From: CAZIVE01 sp964542435
GTDB lineage: Bacteria; Bacteroidota; Bacteroidia; Bacteroidales; Tannerellaceae
Assembly: GCA_964542435.1 (NCBI GenBank)
Contig: CAZIVE010000124.1
Location: forward strand, 1 to 7,838
Length of the DNA stretch: 7,838 nucleotides
Reading direction: 5' to 3'
Position numbers and translations under genes: made by a program
Notes under the pieces: generated by a model
Told to the model about the DNA's origin: nothing
The model's database searches: none
Seen by the model: the letters and a program-made list of their open reading frames with translations, nothing else
Shown: positions 1 through 7,202 of the stretch, in pieces
Layout: every line of letters starts with the position of its first letter
Numbering within the stretch: the stretch's first letter is position 1

Positions 1-885
1 GGCAGTTATGAACTGTTCAAGCAGCGTTTCTTCGACAATCACATGCTCGACTTTCTGATGAAGGAGCGCGAAGCCGGACGCATTCGCAATCTGGGCTTTT
101 CCTACCACGGCGATATCCGTACGTTCGACTATCTGCTCGCCCACAATGACGAATTCAAATGGGACTTTGTGCAGATCCAGCTCAATTATGTAGATTGGAA
201 ACATGCTGAGGAGATGAACAGCCGGAACAAGAATGCCGAATATCTTTACAACGAACTGCTGAAACGAAATATCCAGGCGGTCATCATGGAACCGCTTCTC
301 GGCGGACGACTGGCTCGTCTCAATCCCTATTCGCTGGCTCTGCTCAAGAAAAAACATCCCAATGAATCGCCGGCTTCGTGGGCTTTCCGTTATGCCGGTT
401 CTTTTCCTGATGTGCTCACCGTTTTGAGCGGTATGACCTTCAAGGAGCAGTTGCAAGAGAATATCCGTACCTATTCACCATTGGTTCCACTTGAAGCCGA
501 CGATTACAAAATTCTGGATCAGATCGCATACGAATTGAGCCGTTCAGAGATGATTCCCTGTACGGAATGCAAATATTGCATGCCTTGCCCTTATGGACTG
601 AACATCCCGGAAATCTTCGCACATTACAATCGCTGTGTGAACGACAAGATGCTGCCGAAGGCAGGCGTGGACAAAAATTATGTCAAGGCGCGTGAAGAAT
701 TCCTTTACGGCATGGATCGAAGTGTCCCGAAATTGCGGCAAGCCAATCATTGCATCGGCTGCAAGCAATGCGAGGTGCAATGTCCGCAGCATATTGCCAT
801 TTCGAGCGAGATGAAGCACATCGATGCCATGACCGAAGCGCTCCTTCAGGACAAACCGGTTCCGCCCAAAGAGAAAGAGTCGTAG
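1..885 (+). CDS. Aldo/keto reductase with C-terminal iron-sulfur cysteine clusters, 5' end missing
   Basis: The frame is open from base 1, so the gene starts beyond the left edge; 294 residues of the C-terminal part are visible, ending at TAG 883-885. Bacteroidales relatives are, from memory, about 450 residues. The visible part holds the second half of an aldo/keto reductase TIM barrel: RIRNLGFSYHG (near residue 25), QIQLNYVDW, VIMEPLLGGRLA and VLSGMTFKEQLQENI. A ferredoxin-like tail follows, with cysteines at visible residues 187, 190, 193 and 196 (CxxCxxCxxCP) and 251, 254, 257 and 261 (CxxCxxCxxxCP), as expected for [4Fe-4S] ligands. Family members are cytoplasmic oxidoreductases whose substrates are mostly unknown; the clusters suggest electron transfer beyond plain NAD(P)H chemistry. 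The catalytic Asp/Tyr/Lys/His region is outside the window and cannot be checked. The gene converges on the deoC-like gene with 36 bp between them and no clear terminator hairpin. Family assignment is secure; substrate is unknown. Confidence 0.93.
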   Translation, partial: GSYELFKQRFFDNHMLDFLMKEREAGRIRNLGFSYHGDIRTFDYLLAHNDEFKWDFVQIQLNYVDWKHAEEMNSRNKNAEYLYNELLKRNIQAVIMEPLLGGRLARLNPYSLALLKKKHPNESPASWAFRYAGSFPDVLTVLSGMTFKEQLQENIRTYSPLVPLEADDYKILDQIAYELSRSEMIPCTECKYCMPCPYGLNIPEIFAHYNRCVNDKMLPKAGVDKNYVKAREEFLYGMDRSVPKLRQANHCIGCKQCEVQCPQHIAISSEMKHIDAMTEALLQDKPVPPKEKES

Positions 886-921
886 AATGAAAACGGACGT
901 GTGTTAAAATATCGGCTTCCT

Positions 922-1647
922 TTATTTTTTGCACGCACTGTTGACCAGACCGAGTACGATCGGCGTGGACTTGTAGCCGACGCCCATGCGGTCGATTCCC
1001 ATGTCGATCAGTTCGAAGAAATGTTCCTGCGTACGAATCGCTCCTGAGCCTTTCACTTTGATACGATCTTGAGCTACGTCCATCATCGCACGAATCACCT
1101 CTGTTGTGGCGCCATCACTTTTGCCGCCTGTAAAGAATCCCGTGGATGTCTTTACAAAATCAGCACCTGCAGCAATGGAGACTTCTGTAGCCTTCTTGAT
1201 CTGTTCGATGGTCAATGCATCGGTTTCAAAGATCACTTTTACAGCCGTATTATATTTGTGACAGGTGTCGCATACTGCCTTGATTTCTGCCTGCACATCA
1301 TCCCATAATCCACTTCTGATCCAGCCGTAATTGGATACAATGTCCAGTTCGAATAGGTTGCCTTTCGAGCAATACAGTTGGGCTTGCATCACCTTCGACT
1401 CTGTTGTCGAATCACCGAAGGGAAAGTCGCAGACCACACATATCTTTGTCTCTGTATCTTTACATAGTTCACGCGCAATCGGCAGGGAAGAGGGATTGAT
1501 GCACACGGTCTTGCAGCCGTAATCAATGCCTTCCTGAATGTATTTTCTGATTTCCTCCTGTGAGAATTCAGGTTTCAATACCGACTGGTCAATGTAAGAA
1601 GCCAGTTCTTTACGACTCATTTCAGATGCTTTCTTTGTAGGTTTCAT
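922..1647 (-). CDS. deoC: DeoC-family (DERA-like) class I aldolase, divergent
   Basis: A 241-residue cytoplasmic TIM-barrel aldolase. The classical family reversibly splits 2-deoxyribose-5-phosphate into acetaldehyde and glyceraldehyde-3-phosphate in deoxynucleoside breakdown. Visible family motifs are DQSVLKPEFS (20-29), VCINPSSLPIA (48-58), FELDIV (99-104), KVIFETDALT (137-146), GADFVKTSTGF (161-171) and KVKGSGAIR (197-205). The Schiff-base lysine (K166), the acid D102 and the second lysine K199 are all present, matching E. coli D102/K167/K201. Phosphate-side loops differ: GFFTGGKSDGAT carries about three extra residues against GFSTGGAT, GSGAIR replaces SGGIR, and GVGYKST replaces the usual GTSS/GASS. 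Substrate may therefore be altered; the symbol marks family only. ATG at 1647 gives a normal N-terminus; ATG at 1620 (residue 10) is possible. The gene lies downstream of the GntR gene, separated by a terminator and an operator, so it probably has its own repressed promoter. Confidence 0.88.
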   Translation of the reverse strand: MKPTKKASEMSRKELASYIDQSVLKPEFSQEEIRKYIQEGIDYGCKTVCINPSSLPIARELCKDTETKICVVCDFPFGDSTTESKVMQAQLYCSKGNLFELDIVSNYGWIRSGLWDDVQAEIKAVCDTCHKYNTAVKVIFETDALTIEQIKKATEVSIAAGADFVKTSTGFFTGGKSDGATTEVIRAMMDVAQDRIKVKGSGAIRTQEHFFELIDMGIDRMGVGYKSTPIVLGLVNSACKK

Positions 1648-1674
1648 TTTACTACGAATTTAATGGTTCATTTT

Positions 1675-1699
1675 TAAATCTATCTTGTACGTACATGTT
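1675..1699 (-). promoter_or_regulatory. Probable GntR operator and promoter of the deoC-like gene
   Basis: The palindrome CTTGTACGTACATG (1684-1697) has 6 of 7 base pairs symmetric about 1690/1691. The surrounding 18 bases (1682-1699) match the perfect palindrome upstream of the GntR gene at 16 positions. Its centre is about 43 bp before the aldolase start codon. The minus-strand sequence TAGATTTA (1682-1675) is one mismatch from the Bacteroidetes -7 element TAnnTTTG; TAAATTCG (1662-1655) is an equally imperfect alternative. No good -33 TTTG is visible. The operator call is stronger than the exact promoter call; binding by the neighbouring regulator is inferred from site duplication and position. 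Confidence 0.68.
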
Positions 1700-1706
1700 G
1701 AAATCG

Positions 1707-1743
1707 GATAAAATAATAGCAGATAGCCTTCACCTATCTGCCG
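1707..1743 (-). terminator. Rho-independent terminator after the GntR gene
   Basis: Directly after the TAA stop (1746-1744), the minus strand reads GCAGATAG, a 7-base loop, then CTATCTGC (arms 1741-1734 and 1726-1719, a perfect 8-bp stem). The T-rich tail TATTATTTTAT follows (1718-1708). The tail is interrupted by A and the stem is only half G/C, so efficiency may be partial. Its position between the repressor stop and the deoC operator suggests that the two genes are separate transcription units. Confidence 0.75.
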
Positions 1744-2457
1744 TTAACGCGAAAGGTATTTGTTACCGATCGGGTATTCGTTGGTATTGCAATACAGTTT
1801 GCTGTATATATAAAAGTTCGGAATGTTGGTCTGATATCTTACTGCGATGTACAGCACCGGCTCATGAAGGGAGAGATGAAGAGATTCCGCGATTTCCTGA
1901 TCCGCACGAATGGCACGGATTTCGTGTTCAGACCCAGTGATTTCTATCAGATAGCGCTGTGAAAGCGTCTTGAAAAAGGAACCTTGCACGAACTCTTTAT
2001 CCATGAAGTCGGGGACCCGTTTCGATGACAGCCAGCTCTCTTCGAACATCGTAGGTGTTTCCTCCACACAACGAAGGCGCCCAAAGCGGATGCATCTGCT
2101 TTTCGCTTCCTCTTGCGATGGCTGAAACGGAAAGTGTTTATCCCATTCGGCAAAATCGGGTTTTGACACGAACACATTTTTGATGTTCTGATTCACTGTC
2201 TCCGAGAATCCTTTAACAGTGAGTAGTCCTAACGTCTTTCTGTGTTCGCAGACAATACTTCCTTTTCCCTTCAACCGATCGATATATCCCTCTTTCTGCA
2301 ATTCATCCAAAGCCTTGCGAACCGTAGTCCGCGTAATCTGATACGCCGAGCAGAGGTCGTTTTCCGAGGGAAGCAGCTCGCCAACGGAATAACAGTCCTG
2401 TTGTATCTGTTTCTTCAGCTCTTCATAAAGCTGTCTGTATCGCGGTTCATTGTCCAT
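1744..2457 (-). CDS. GntR-family transcriptional regulator, HutC/UTRA type
   Basis: A 237-residue cytoplasmic DNA-binding regulator. The N-terminal winged helix-turn-helix (about residues 6-72) shows the standard pattern YRQLYEELKKQI, then LLPSENDLCSAYQITRTTVRKALDELQKEGYI and the wing RLKGKGSIV. A UTRA ligand-binding domain follows (about 85-235), with EESWL at 140-144, VLYIAVRYQT and the terminal strand YIYSKLYCNTNEYPI. UTRA domains bind sugar phosphates, amino-acid derivatives or similar small molecules; the ligand here cannot be read from sequence. ATG at 2457 is chosen: a TTG codon ten residues upstream (2487) is in frame but lies inside the probable -7 promoter box. A perfect palindrome upstream indicates autoregulation, and a copy before the downstream aldolase gene indicates control of that gene. 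Most HutC-type members are repressors released by an effector, which fits an operator placed over the -33 region. Confidence 0.93.
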   Translation of the reverse strand: MDNEPRYRQLYEELKKQIQQDCYSVGELLPSENDLCSAYQITRTTVRKALDELQKEGYIDRLKGKGSIVCEHRKTLGLLTVKGFSETVNQNIKNVFVSKPDFAEWDKHFPFQPSQEEAKSRCIRFGRLRCVEETPTMFEESWLSSKRVPDFMDKEFVQGSFFKTLSQRYLIEITGSEHEIRAIRADQEIAESLHLSLHEPVLYIAVRYQTNIPNFYIYSKLYCNTNEYPIGNKYLSR

Positions 2458-2484
2458 CTGTTTCCAACCTTTTTTATTCCACTG

Positions 2485-2492
2485 CAAACATA
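2485..2492 (-). promoter_or_regulatory. Bacteroidetes-type -7 promoter element of the GntR gene
   Basis: The minus strand reads TATGTTTG (2492-2485), an exact TAnnTTTG match. A TTG lies upstream (2516-2514) across a 21-bp spacer, fitting the loose -33 element of the Bacteroidetes primary sigma factor. Transcription would begin near 2478, leaving a leader of about 20 nt before the ATG at 2457. Confidence 0.65.
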
Positions 2493-2501
2493 CACAATTA
2501 T

Positions 2502-2519
2502 AACTTGTACGTACAAGTT
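2502..2519. promoter_or_regulatory. 18-bp perfect palindrome, probable autoregulatory GntR operator
   Basis: AACTTGTACGTACAAGTT is a perfect inverted repeat centred between 2510 and 2511, about 53 bp upstream of the GntR ATG. It covers the probable -33 promoter element, so a bound dimer should block RNA polymerase. A 16-of-18 copy stands upstream of the deoC-like gene. GntR proteins bind as dimers to palindromes of this size; binding here is inferred. Confidence 0.8.
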
Positions 2520-2640
2520 TGATCCGAATTTCTTTTTCACCTTAACGATATTTATATTTTGACGGTTCGGCAAACGGGTGAAACCAAAGAGAGAGGCTTC
2601 GAGAAATGAATGAAGCAGAGTGTGCAAAAGCAAGTCGGAA

Positions 2641-3291
2641 TCAGATGTAATATTCGGCAGCATCGACGATGCCGGCACGGAGCGCATATTTGGTGGCTTC
2701 GTGGATGTTGTTGACCTGCAGTTTGCGGAAGATATTCTTACGATGGGTCGTAATAGTGTGGATACTGGAAAAACGTTCGGCTGCGATTTCCTTCGTCGTC
2801 TTGCCGAGGGCGATGGATTTGAGGATCTCACGTTCGGTGGGAGTGAGGATTGCCTTTTCGTCGTCCTCGTTTCGCTTATGGTTATCCATGATGAGTTCGA
2901 TCACGCGTTGGCAGATGTAACGTTCGTTGAGGAGCGCCTTTTCCAGTGCCAGACGGATCTCATCTTCACTGGCATCTTTGAAAAGGACACCCATGCGTTC
3001 GCTGCTATAGATGACGCGGCGGATGAACTCTTCGCTGAGATCTTCGCTGAACAGCAGCCAAAGAGAATCCGGGAAACGGTTCTGAAGGATCAGCAGTTCA
3101 TCGGCACTGTTCAGGTCGAAGAGCGTATAATCCATGATGACAAAGGCGTCCGGATGGTTTGTCAGTTCCTTCACCAATGACGCATGATCAGTCGGATGCA
3201 AAGGTTCGGAAAAACCTTTCAGACGATCGGCGAGGGCAGTGATTCCGATTCGGGTGATATCCTGATGGTCAGCAAGGAGCAGCGTTTTCAT
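2641..3291 (-). CDS. LuxR/NarL-type response regulator
   Basis: A 216-residue two-domain regulator. The receiver (about 3-120) has D8 in the acidic pocket, the phosphoacceptor candidate D54 in FVIMDYTLFDL, S82 in LLFSEDL and the conserved lysine K105 in GVLFKDAS. The second acidic pocket residue of the usual DDH motif is His (ADHQD), so metal binding or phosphorylation may be altered. The LuxR helix-turn-helix occupies about 149-209: LTPTEREILKSIALGKTTKEIA, then TITTHRKNIFRKLQV and a tail ending EYYI. It begins 3 bp after the mutS2 stop and is probably co-transcribed with it. No histidine kinase gene is in the window, so it is an orphan here. Targets are unknown. No terminator hairpin is evident downstream (2521-2640). 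Confidence 0.92.
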   Translation of the reverse strand: MKTLLLADHQDITRIGITALADRLKGFSEPLHPTDHASLVKELTNHPDAFVIMDYTLFDLNSADELLILQNRFPDSLWLLFSEDLSEEFIRRVIYSSERMGVLFKDASEDEIRLALEKALLNERYICQRVIELIMDNHKRNEDDEKAILTPTEREILKSIALGKTTKEIAAERFSSIHTITTHRKNIFRKLQVNNIHEATKYALRAGIVDAAEYYI

Positions 3292-3294
3292 GAT

Positions 3295-5778
3295 CTATTC
3301 GAAATCAACGACGGTGATGCCTGCGCCTCCCAGTTGGACATGCTCATCGGCGTATTTCTTCACTCCGGGCACGGTGGAGAGATATTGACGGATGACCTGT
3401 CGCAAAGCTCCGGTTCCTGTGCCGTGAAGAATACGGACGCGTGCTGAGCCCACCTGTATCGCATCGTCGATGTAGTAGGTGACAGTCTGCAACGCTTCGT
3501 CGGCGCGCATGCCTCTGACATCGATCTCTTGTTTGAAGTTGAGTGTCTTCTCACGTATCTCGTCTGCGGTCTGCCGGCTTACGAATGTCTCTTTGCGCAC
3601 CTCAGTACGAACGGCATTACGGCTCACTTTCTGCAGACGGTCTAGTGTGACGGTGCTTTTGATCATGCCAAAAGCGACGACGGCCTGTTTGCCATGGATC
3701 TCGAGAACTGTTCCGGCTGAGGTTTGTCCTTCGAGCCGAACGTTGTCGCCGACCGTGATGGGTTTGTCTTCTTCCGGTTTGGAGGAGGCGCTGGCATTCC
3801 GTTTCTCCGCTTTCCTCTTTTTGTTCCGTTCCTTGCGCTCTTTGATTTGCTGCATGCGACGCGTGATTGAAGCATCGTCTTCAGCTGTGTCGCTGACCGT
3901 GGACTTGAACTCCTCAAGTTGTTTGCGCACCAGCTTCGTCTGTTCCTTTTCGGCTTGCGCCTCTTTGATCTCGCGGACCGTATTCTCGATGCGGGCATTG
4001 GCTTCAGAGAGGATACGTCCTGCTTCATCTTTCGCGTTGCGGACAATCTCCCGCCGCAGCTTGTTGACCTCTTCGAGATCCTTCTGATAGCGTTCTGTCA
4101 GCTCTTCCAGTTTCTTCTCCTGCTGGTGTACGTTCTGGCGCTTCATCTCCCAATACCGTTTGTCTCGCACGATGTCCTGGAGATATTTGTCCATATTGAT
4201 ATAATCAGAACCCACTTTTGCGGACGCTTCGTCGATGACCTCCTGCGGCAGACCGATCTGTCTGGCTATCTCGATGGCAAAAGAGCTTCCGGGATTTCCA
4301 ATGGAGAGCATGAACAGCGGCTTCATGTGGTTGCGGTCGTAAAGCATGGCTCCGTTGACGATGCCCGGCGTGTCTTCGGCAAAGTGCTTCAAGTTCTGAT
4401 AATGTGTGGTGATGACGCCGAACGAACGATTGCGGTTGAAGCGGTCGAGCAGAGCTTCTGCTATGGCGCCTCCGATTTGAGGTTCCGTGCCGCTTCCGAA
4501 CTCGTCGATCAGGATGAGGGTCGATTCGTCGCAGTTACGGACGAAATATTTCATGTTGGTCAGATGCGAACTGTAGGTGCTCAGATCGTTCTCGATGCTC
4601 TGTTCATCGCCGATGTCGATGAAGATATTACGAAAGATGCCCATGTGCGAACTGGCATACATCGGCACGGGCAGTCCGCATTGGATCATGTATTGGAGCA
4701 GTCCCACCGTCTTGAGACAGACCGATTTTCCTCCGGCATTCGGACCGGATATGATCAGGATGCGATGCTCGTCGTCCAGTTCGATATCGAGAGGAACAAC
4801 CTTTTTCCCCTGCTTCTCCATGGAGAGAAAGAGGAGCGGATGAAAAGCTCCCGACCAGTCGATGATATGCTTCTCTTCCACGATCGGCTTCACGGCATGG
4901 ATCTCCTTTGCAAAGAGTGCCTTGGCACGGATGAAATCAATCTCGGCAAGAAAGGCATACGACTGCAGGATGGCCGGCACCTGAGGTCTTAGCAGATCGG
5001 TGAATTCGGTAAGGATTCGTACGATCTCGCGTTTCTCTTCGCCTTCCAGTTCCCGGATGCGGTTGTTGGCCTCTACCACCACTTCCGGTTCGATGAAGAC
5101 GGTTCGTCCGCTTGCAGATTCGTCGTGCACGATGCCGCGTATCTTGCGCTTGAAAGCCGGTGCGACCGGAATCATCAGTCGTCCGTCGCGCATGGTCGGT
5201 GTTACGTCTTTGTCCACGACGCCGTCGTTCTGTGCCGATCGGAGGATACTTTGCAGACTGCGTGAGATGCTGCTCACCGTCTTCTGCATCTCTGAACGGA
5301 TGTCGAGAAGCTGTGGCGAGGCATTATCACGGATGTTCCCGTTTTTATCGAGGATGCGATCTACGCTTTCCGTCAGTTTGGGAAACAGCTGTGCATCGCC
5401 TGCCAGCTCGGACAGCCGCGGGTATTCGGGTTCTTCATCCACTTCCGTTTTGAAGAATCGGACGATATCGCGAATAGTGTCGAGCGAACGTTTCAGATCG
5501 AACAGTTCCCTTTCTTCGAGCCATGTGCCTTCAGGCCGGATTCGCTTGAGGGAATATCTTACATCGAAATAGTAGCTCGTCGGGAAATCGTCGCCGCTGT
5601 CGAGCAGACGGAGAAACTCGTCCGTGCGGTCCAGCAGCAAGGTTATCTTATTGAAATCGGATGAGAAGGCCATACGATCCACAATCTCGGCTCCCAAAGG
5701 ACTGAGACATTTATCGCGAACCTTCTGACGGATTTTGTCGAAGTCCGTCTTTTGTTCTGAGGTTGAAGGATAGATCAC
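3295..5778 (-). CDS. mutS2: MutS2 family ATPase with C-terminal Smr domain
   Basis: The 827-residue protein is slightly longer than the 785 of B. subtilis MutS2. It lacks the mismatch-recognition N-terminus of MutS and starts with the core/lever region. ATPase motifs are Walker A GPNAGGKS (345-352), the TYSSHL signature (401-406), Walker B LILIDEFGSGTEP (421-433) and the TTHY switch (457-460). A charged coiled-coil clamp extension follows (about 515-660), then a KOW-like small barrel (676-715) and a Smr domain (about 750-827) with DVRG (753-756) and HGTGTGALR (785-793). Known MutS2 proteins bind branched DNA and suppress recombination, or act on collided ribosomes; which applies here is not visible. 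The start is GTG at 5778: MIYPS..EQK..FDKIR resembles Bacteroidales MutS2 N-termini as I remember them, and the next in-frame ATG (residue 36) is inside the conserved domain. It starts 5 bp after the PDZ gene and ends 3 bp before the response-regulator gene. Confidence 0.97.
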   Translation of the reverse strand: MIYPSTSEQKTDFDKIRQKVRDKCLSPLGAEIVDRMAFSSDFNKITLLLDRTDEFLRLLDSGDDFPTSYYFDVRYSLKRIRPEGTWLEERELFDLKRSLDTIRDIVRFFKTEVDEEPEYPRLSELAGDAQLFPKLTESVDRILDKNGNIRDNASPQLLDIRSEMQKTVSSISRSLQSILRSAQNDGVVDKDVTPTMRDGRLMIPVAPAFKRKIRGIVHDESASGRTVFIEPEVVVEANNRIRELEGEEKREIVRILTEFTDLLRPQVPAILQSYAFLAEIDFIRAKALFAKEIHAVKPIVEEKHIIDWSGAFHPLLFLSMEKQGKKVVPLDIELDDEHRILIISGPNAGGKSVCLKTVGLLQYMIQCGLPVPMYASSHMGIFRNIFIDIGDEQSIENDLSTYSSHLTNMKYFVRNCDESTLILIDEFGSGTEPQIGGAIAEALLDRFNRNRSFGVITTHYQNLKHFAEDTPGIVNGAMLYDRNHMKPLFMLSIGNPGSSFAIEIARQIGLPQEVIDEASAKVGSDYINMDKYLQDIVRDKRYWEMKRQNVHQQEKKLEELTERYQKDLEEVNKLRREIVRNAKDEAGRILSEANARIENTVREIKEAQAEKEQTKLVRKQLEEFKSTVSDTAEDDASITRRMQQIKERKERNKKRKAEKRNASASSKPEEDKPITVGDNVRLEGQTSAGTVLEIHGKQAVVAFGMIKSTVTLDRLQKVSRNAVRTEVRKETFVSRQTADEIREKTLNFKQEIDVRGMRADEALQTVTYYIDDAIQVGSARVRILHGTGTGALRQVIRQYLSTVPGVKKYADEHVQLGGAGITVVDFE

Positions 5779-5783
5779 GTTTC

Positions 5784-7202
5784 TTATTTGACTTCTATGG
5801 TGGCCGAGCTGCGCACCTCCGGACGGATGATAGCGTCAAGACTCGTCTTGTCACGTTTGACGGTGAAAGTACATTCGTTATTGCCGCTCAGATTCATGTA
5901 AGGCTCGAAGTAATAGAGATAGGCGAAAGCTGCCATGTTCTCCGGTTTCTTCACAGCATCTGAAACTTCGGCGTAATTCATAGGATTCCAGTACATGCAA
6001 TAGGTGAAGCCGTTGGAATCGGTGTAGATTGTCTTCGGATCACGCAGTGACATGGTGTAGGAGATGAAGTGCTTGTACGCTTCAGAAAATTCTTCTGCCG
6101 AATGGTTCATCTTCTGACGTCCGATTTTCTCGATGATGTCACCCTTGCGGATGCCTGCGAAATAGGCTGGTCCTGCTTCGTCGATGGCCACTACGTAATC
6201 CAGTTTGTCGATGTCGTAGCTGATGCCTGTGTAGTTATAGCTTCGGCGTGATACGTGGAAACGAGCATTGTTCTTGTATTTCGCATAGGGATATTGCATG
6301 AACATCAACGGGATGTGAACTCTTGCATAGTCTTCCAGACGGTAGGAGTTGAGAAGCAGTTCGTTGGCTTCGCATTCCCAGATGACACGACCCGGAACAT
6401 ACTGACGGTCGATGAGGCGAACGCCCAATTGCAGCAGATAAGGTGCATCAGCTTCGTTGGCATTTTCCATGAACGGGAATTGCATCATCTTGCTGTTGGC
6501 GATATCATAACGATAGACGTAACCTCTTGTCTGAGGCGTCGTTCCTTTGTAGTTCGGGTTCTTGTCGAAGAAGTAGAAGGTTTGCACAGTCATATCCGGA
6601 TTCTTCGTATCCACGGTGAGACCTTTGTCGGTCAGCGCCTTTTTGATGTATTCGTTGATGGTGGTCTCCATCTGACGGTTGTTCTCATCGATCGATGCGA
6701 AGGCAAACGTGTGGAAGTCTCCGAAGTTGATCGCATCCGGCGTTACCACCAGCTTGAAGGGGCAGGTGAAATCCACGTCGCCTGTGGTCTCTAGACTGTA
6801 CATGGAGAAAGCGTCTGCCAGCTGATCTTCTGTGATCGTGCCTTCCAGCTTGCAGTTCTTCGTAATCAGTACCTTGTGCGAAGGACCGGCGAGGTTCTTC
6901 ACGGTCAGTACGACAGCATCCTCACCGTTGACGTTGAGGGCAGGCTTCAGTTCGTTCATTCCCATTCCATAGACCGATTTCCCGTTGATTTCTTCAATGT
7001 AATCGTTCTGTTTGAGACCGGCTTCTGCTGCGGAGGTGCCGGGCTGAACCACTTTGACGACCGGTTTTCCTTTTGCCCAGTTGGCACTCTGACTGATTTC
7101 GTATGTGAACCCCAGACTGCAAACCATCTGATCGTGATTTTCTTGTGCTGAAATGAGGGTAGTGGAAGCTACCAGAAGGAGACTGATAAGTATTCTTTTC
7201 AT
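5784..7202 (-). CDS. Secreted or periplasmic protein with two PDZ domains flanking a DUF4136-like region
   Basis: 472 residues from ATG 7202. The N-terminus MKRILISLLLVASTTLISAQ is a type I signal peptide with probable cleavage near the SAQ; no lipobox cysteine is present. An upstream in-frame GTG (7256) would bury the signal peptide and is rejected. PDZ1 covers about 31-115, with VVQPGTSAAEAGLKQNDYIEEINGK. The middle (about 145-300) resembles DUF4136-type lipoprotein domains: a strand, then INFGDFHTFAFA, a helix ending IKKALTDKGL and PDMTVQTFYFF. PDZ2 starts near 325, with VVAIDEAGPAYFAGIRKGDIIEKI; its expected last strand, CTFTVKRDKTSLDAII, appears only after an aromatic-rich insertion of about 60 residues. 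No protease triad is recognisable, so a binding or scaffolding role in the periplasm is likeliest. It is the first gene of a tight cluster with mutS2 and the response regulator. Fold assignment of the middle region is tentative. Confidence 0.88.
   Translation of the reverse strand: MKRILISLLLVASTTLISAQENHDQMVCSLGFTYEISQSANWAKGKPVVKVVQPGTSAAEAGLKQNDYIEEINGKSVYGMGMNELKPALNVNGEDAVVLTVKNLAGPSHKVLITKNCKLEGTITEDQLADAFSMYSLETTGDVDFTCPFKLVVTPDAINFGDFHTFAFASIDENNRQMETTINEYIKKALTDKGLTVDTKNPDMTVQTFYFFDKNPNYKGTTPQTRGYVYRYDIANSKMMQFPFMENANEADAPYLLQLGVRLIDRQYVPGRVIWECEANELLLNSYRLEDYARVHIPLMFMQYPYAKYKNNARFHVSRRSYNYTGISYDIDKLDYVVAIDEAGPAYFAGIRKGDIIEKIGRQKMNHSAEEFSEAYKHFISYTMSLRDPKTIYTDSNGFTYCMYWNPMNYAEVSDAVKKPENMAAFAYLYYFEPYMNLSGNNECTFTVKRDKTSLDAIIRPEVRSSATIEVK

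Noticed and set aside
2458..2487. Longer GntR protein starting at TTG 2487 (10 extra residues)
   Set aside because: The TTG lies within the probable -7 promoter box, and the ATG at 2457 gives a normal GntR N-terminus.
2521..2640. Terminator after the response-regulator gene
   Set aside because: The only stem, GAAGCC/GGTTTC, needs a G-U pair, has a long loop and no T-tract.
3919..4992. Long plus-strand open frame (357 codons) opposite mutS2
   Set aside because: It is the complement of a clearly conserved mutS2 reading frame with ATPase motifs; its translation shows no domain.
6072..6082. CTTGTACGCT inside the PDZ gene as a third GntR operator
   Set aside because: Only one half-site matches, there is no palindrome, and it is within coding sequence.
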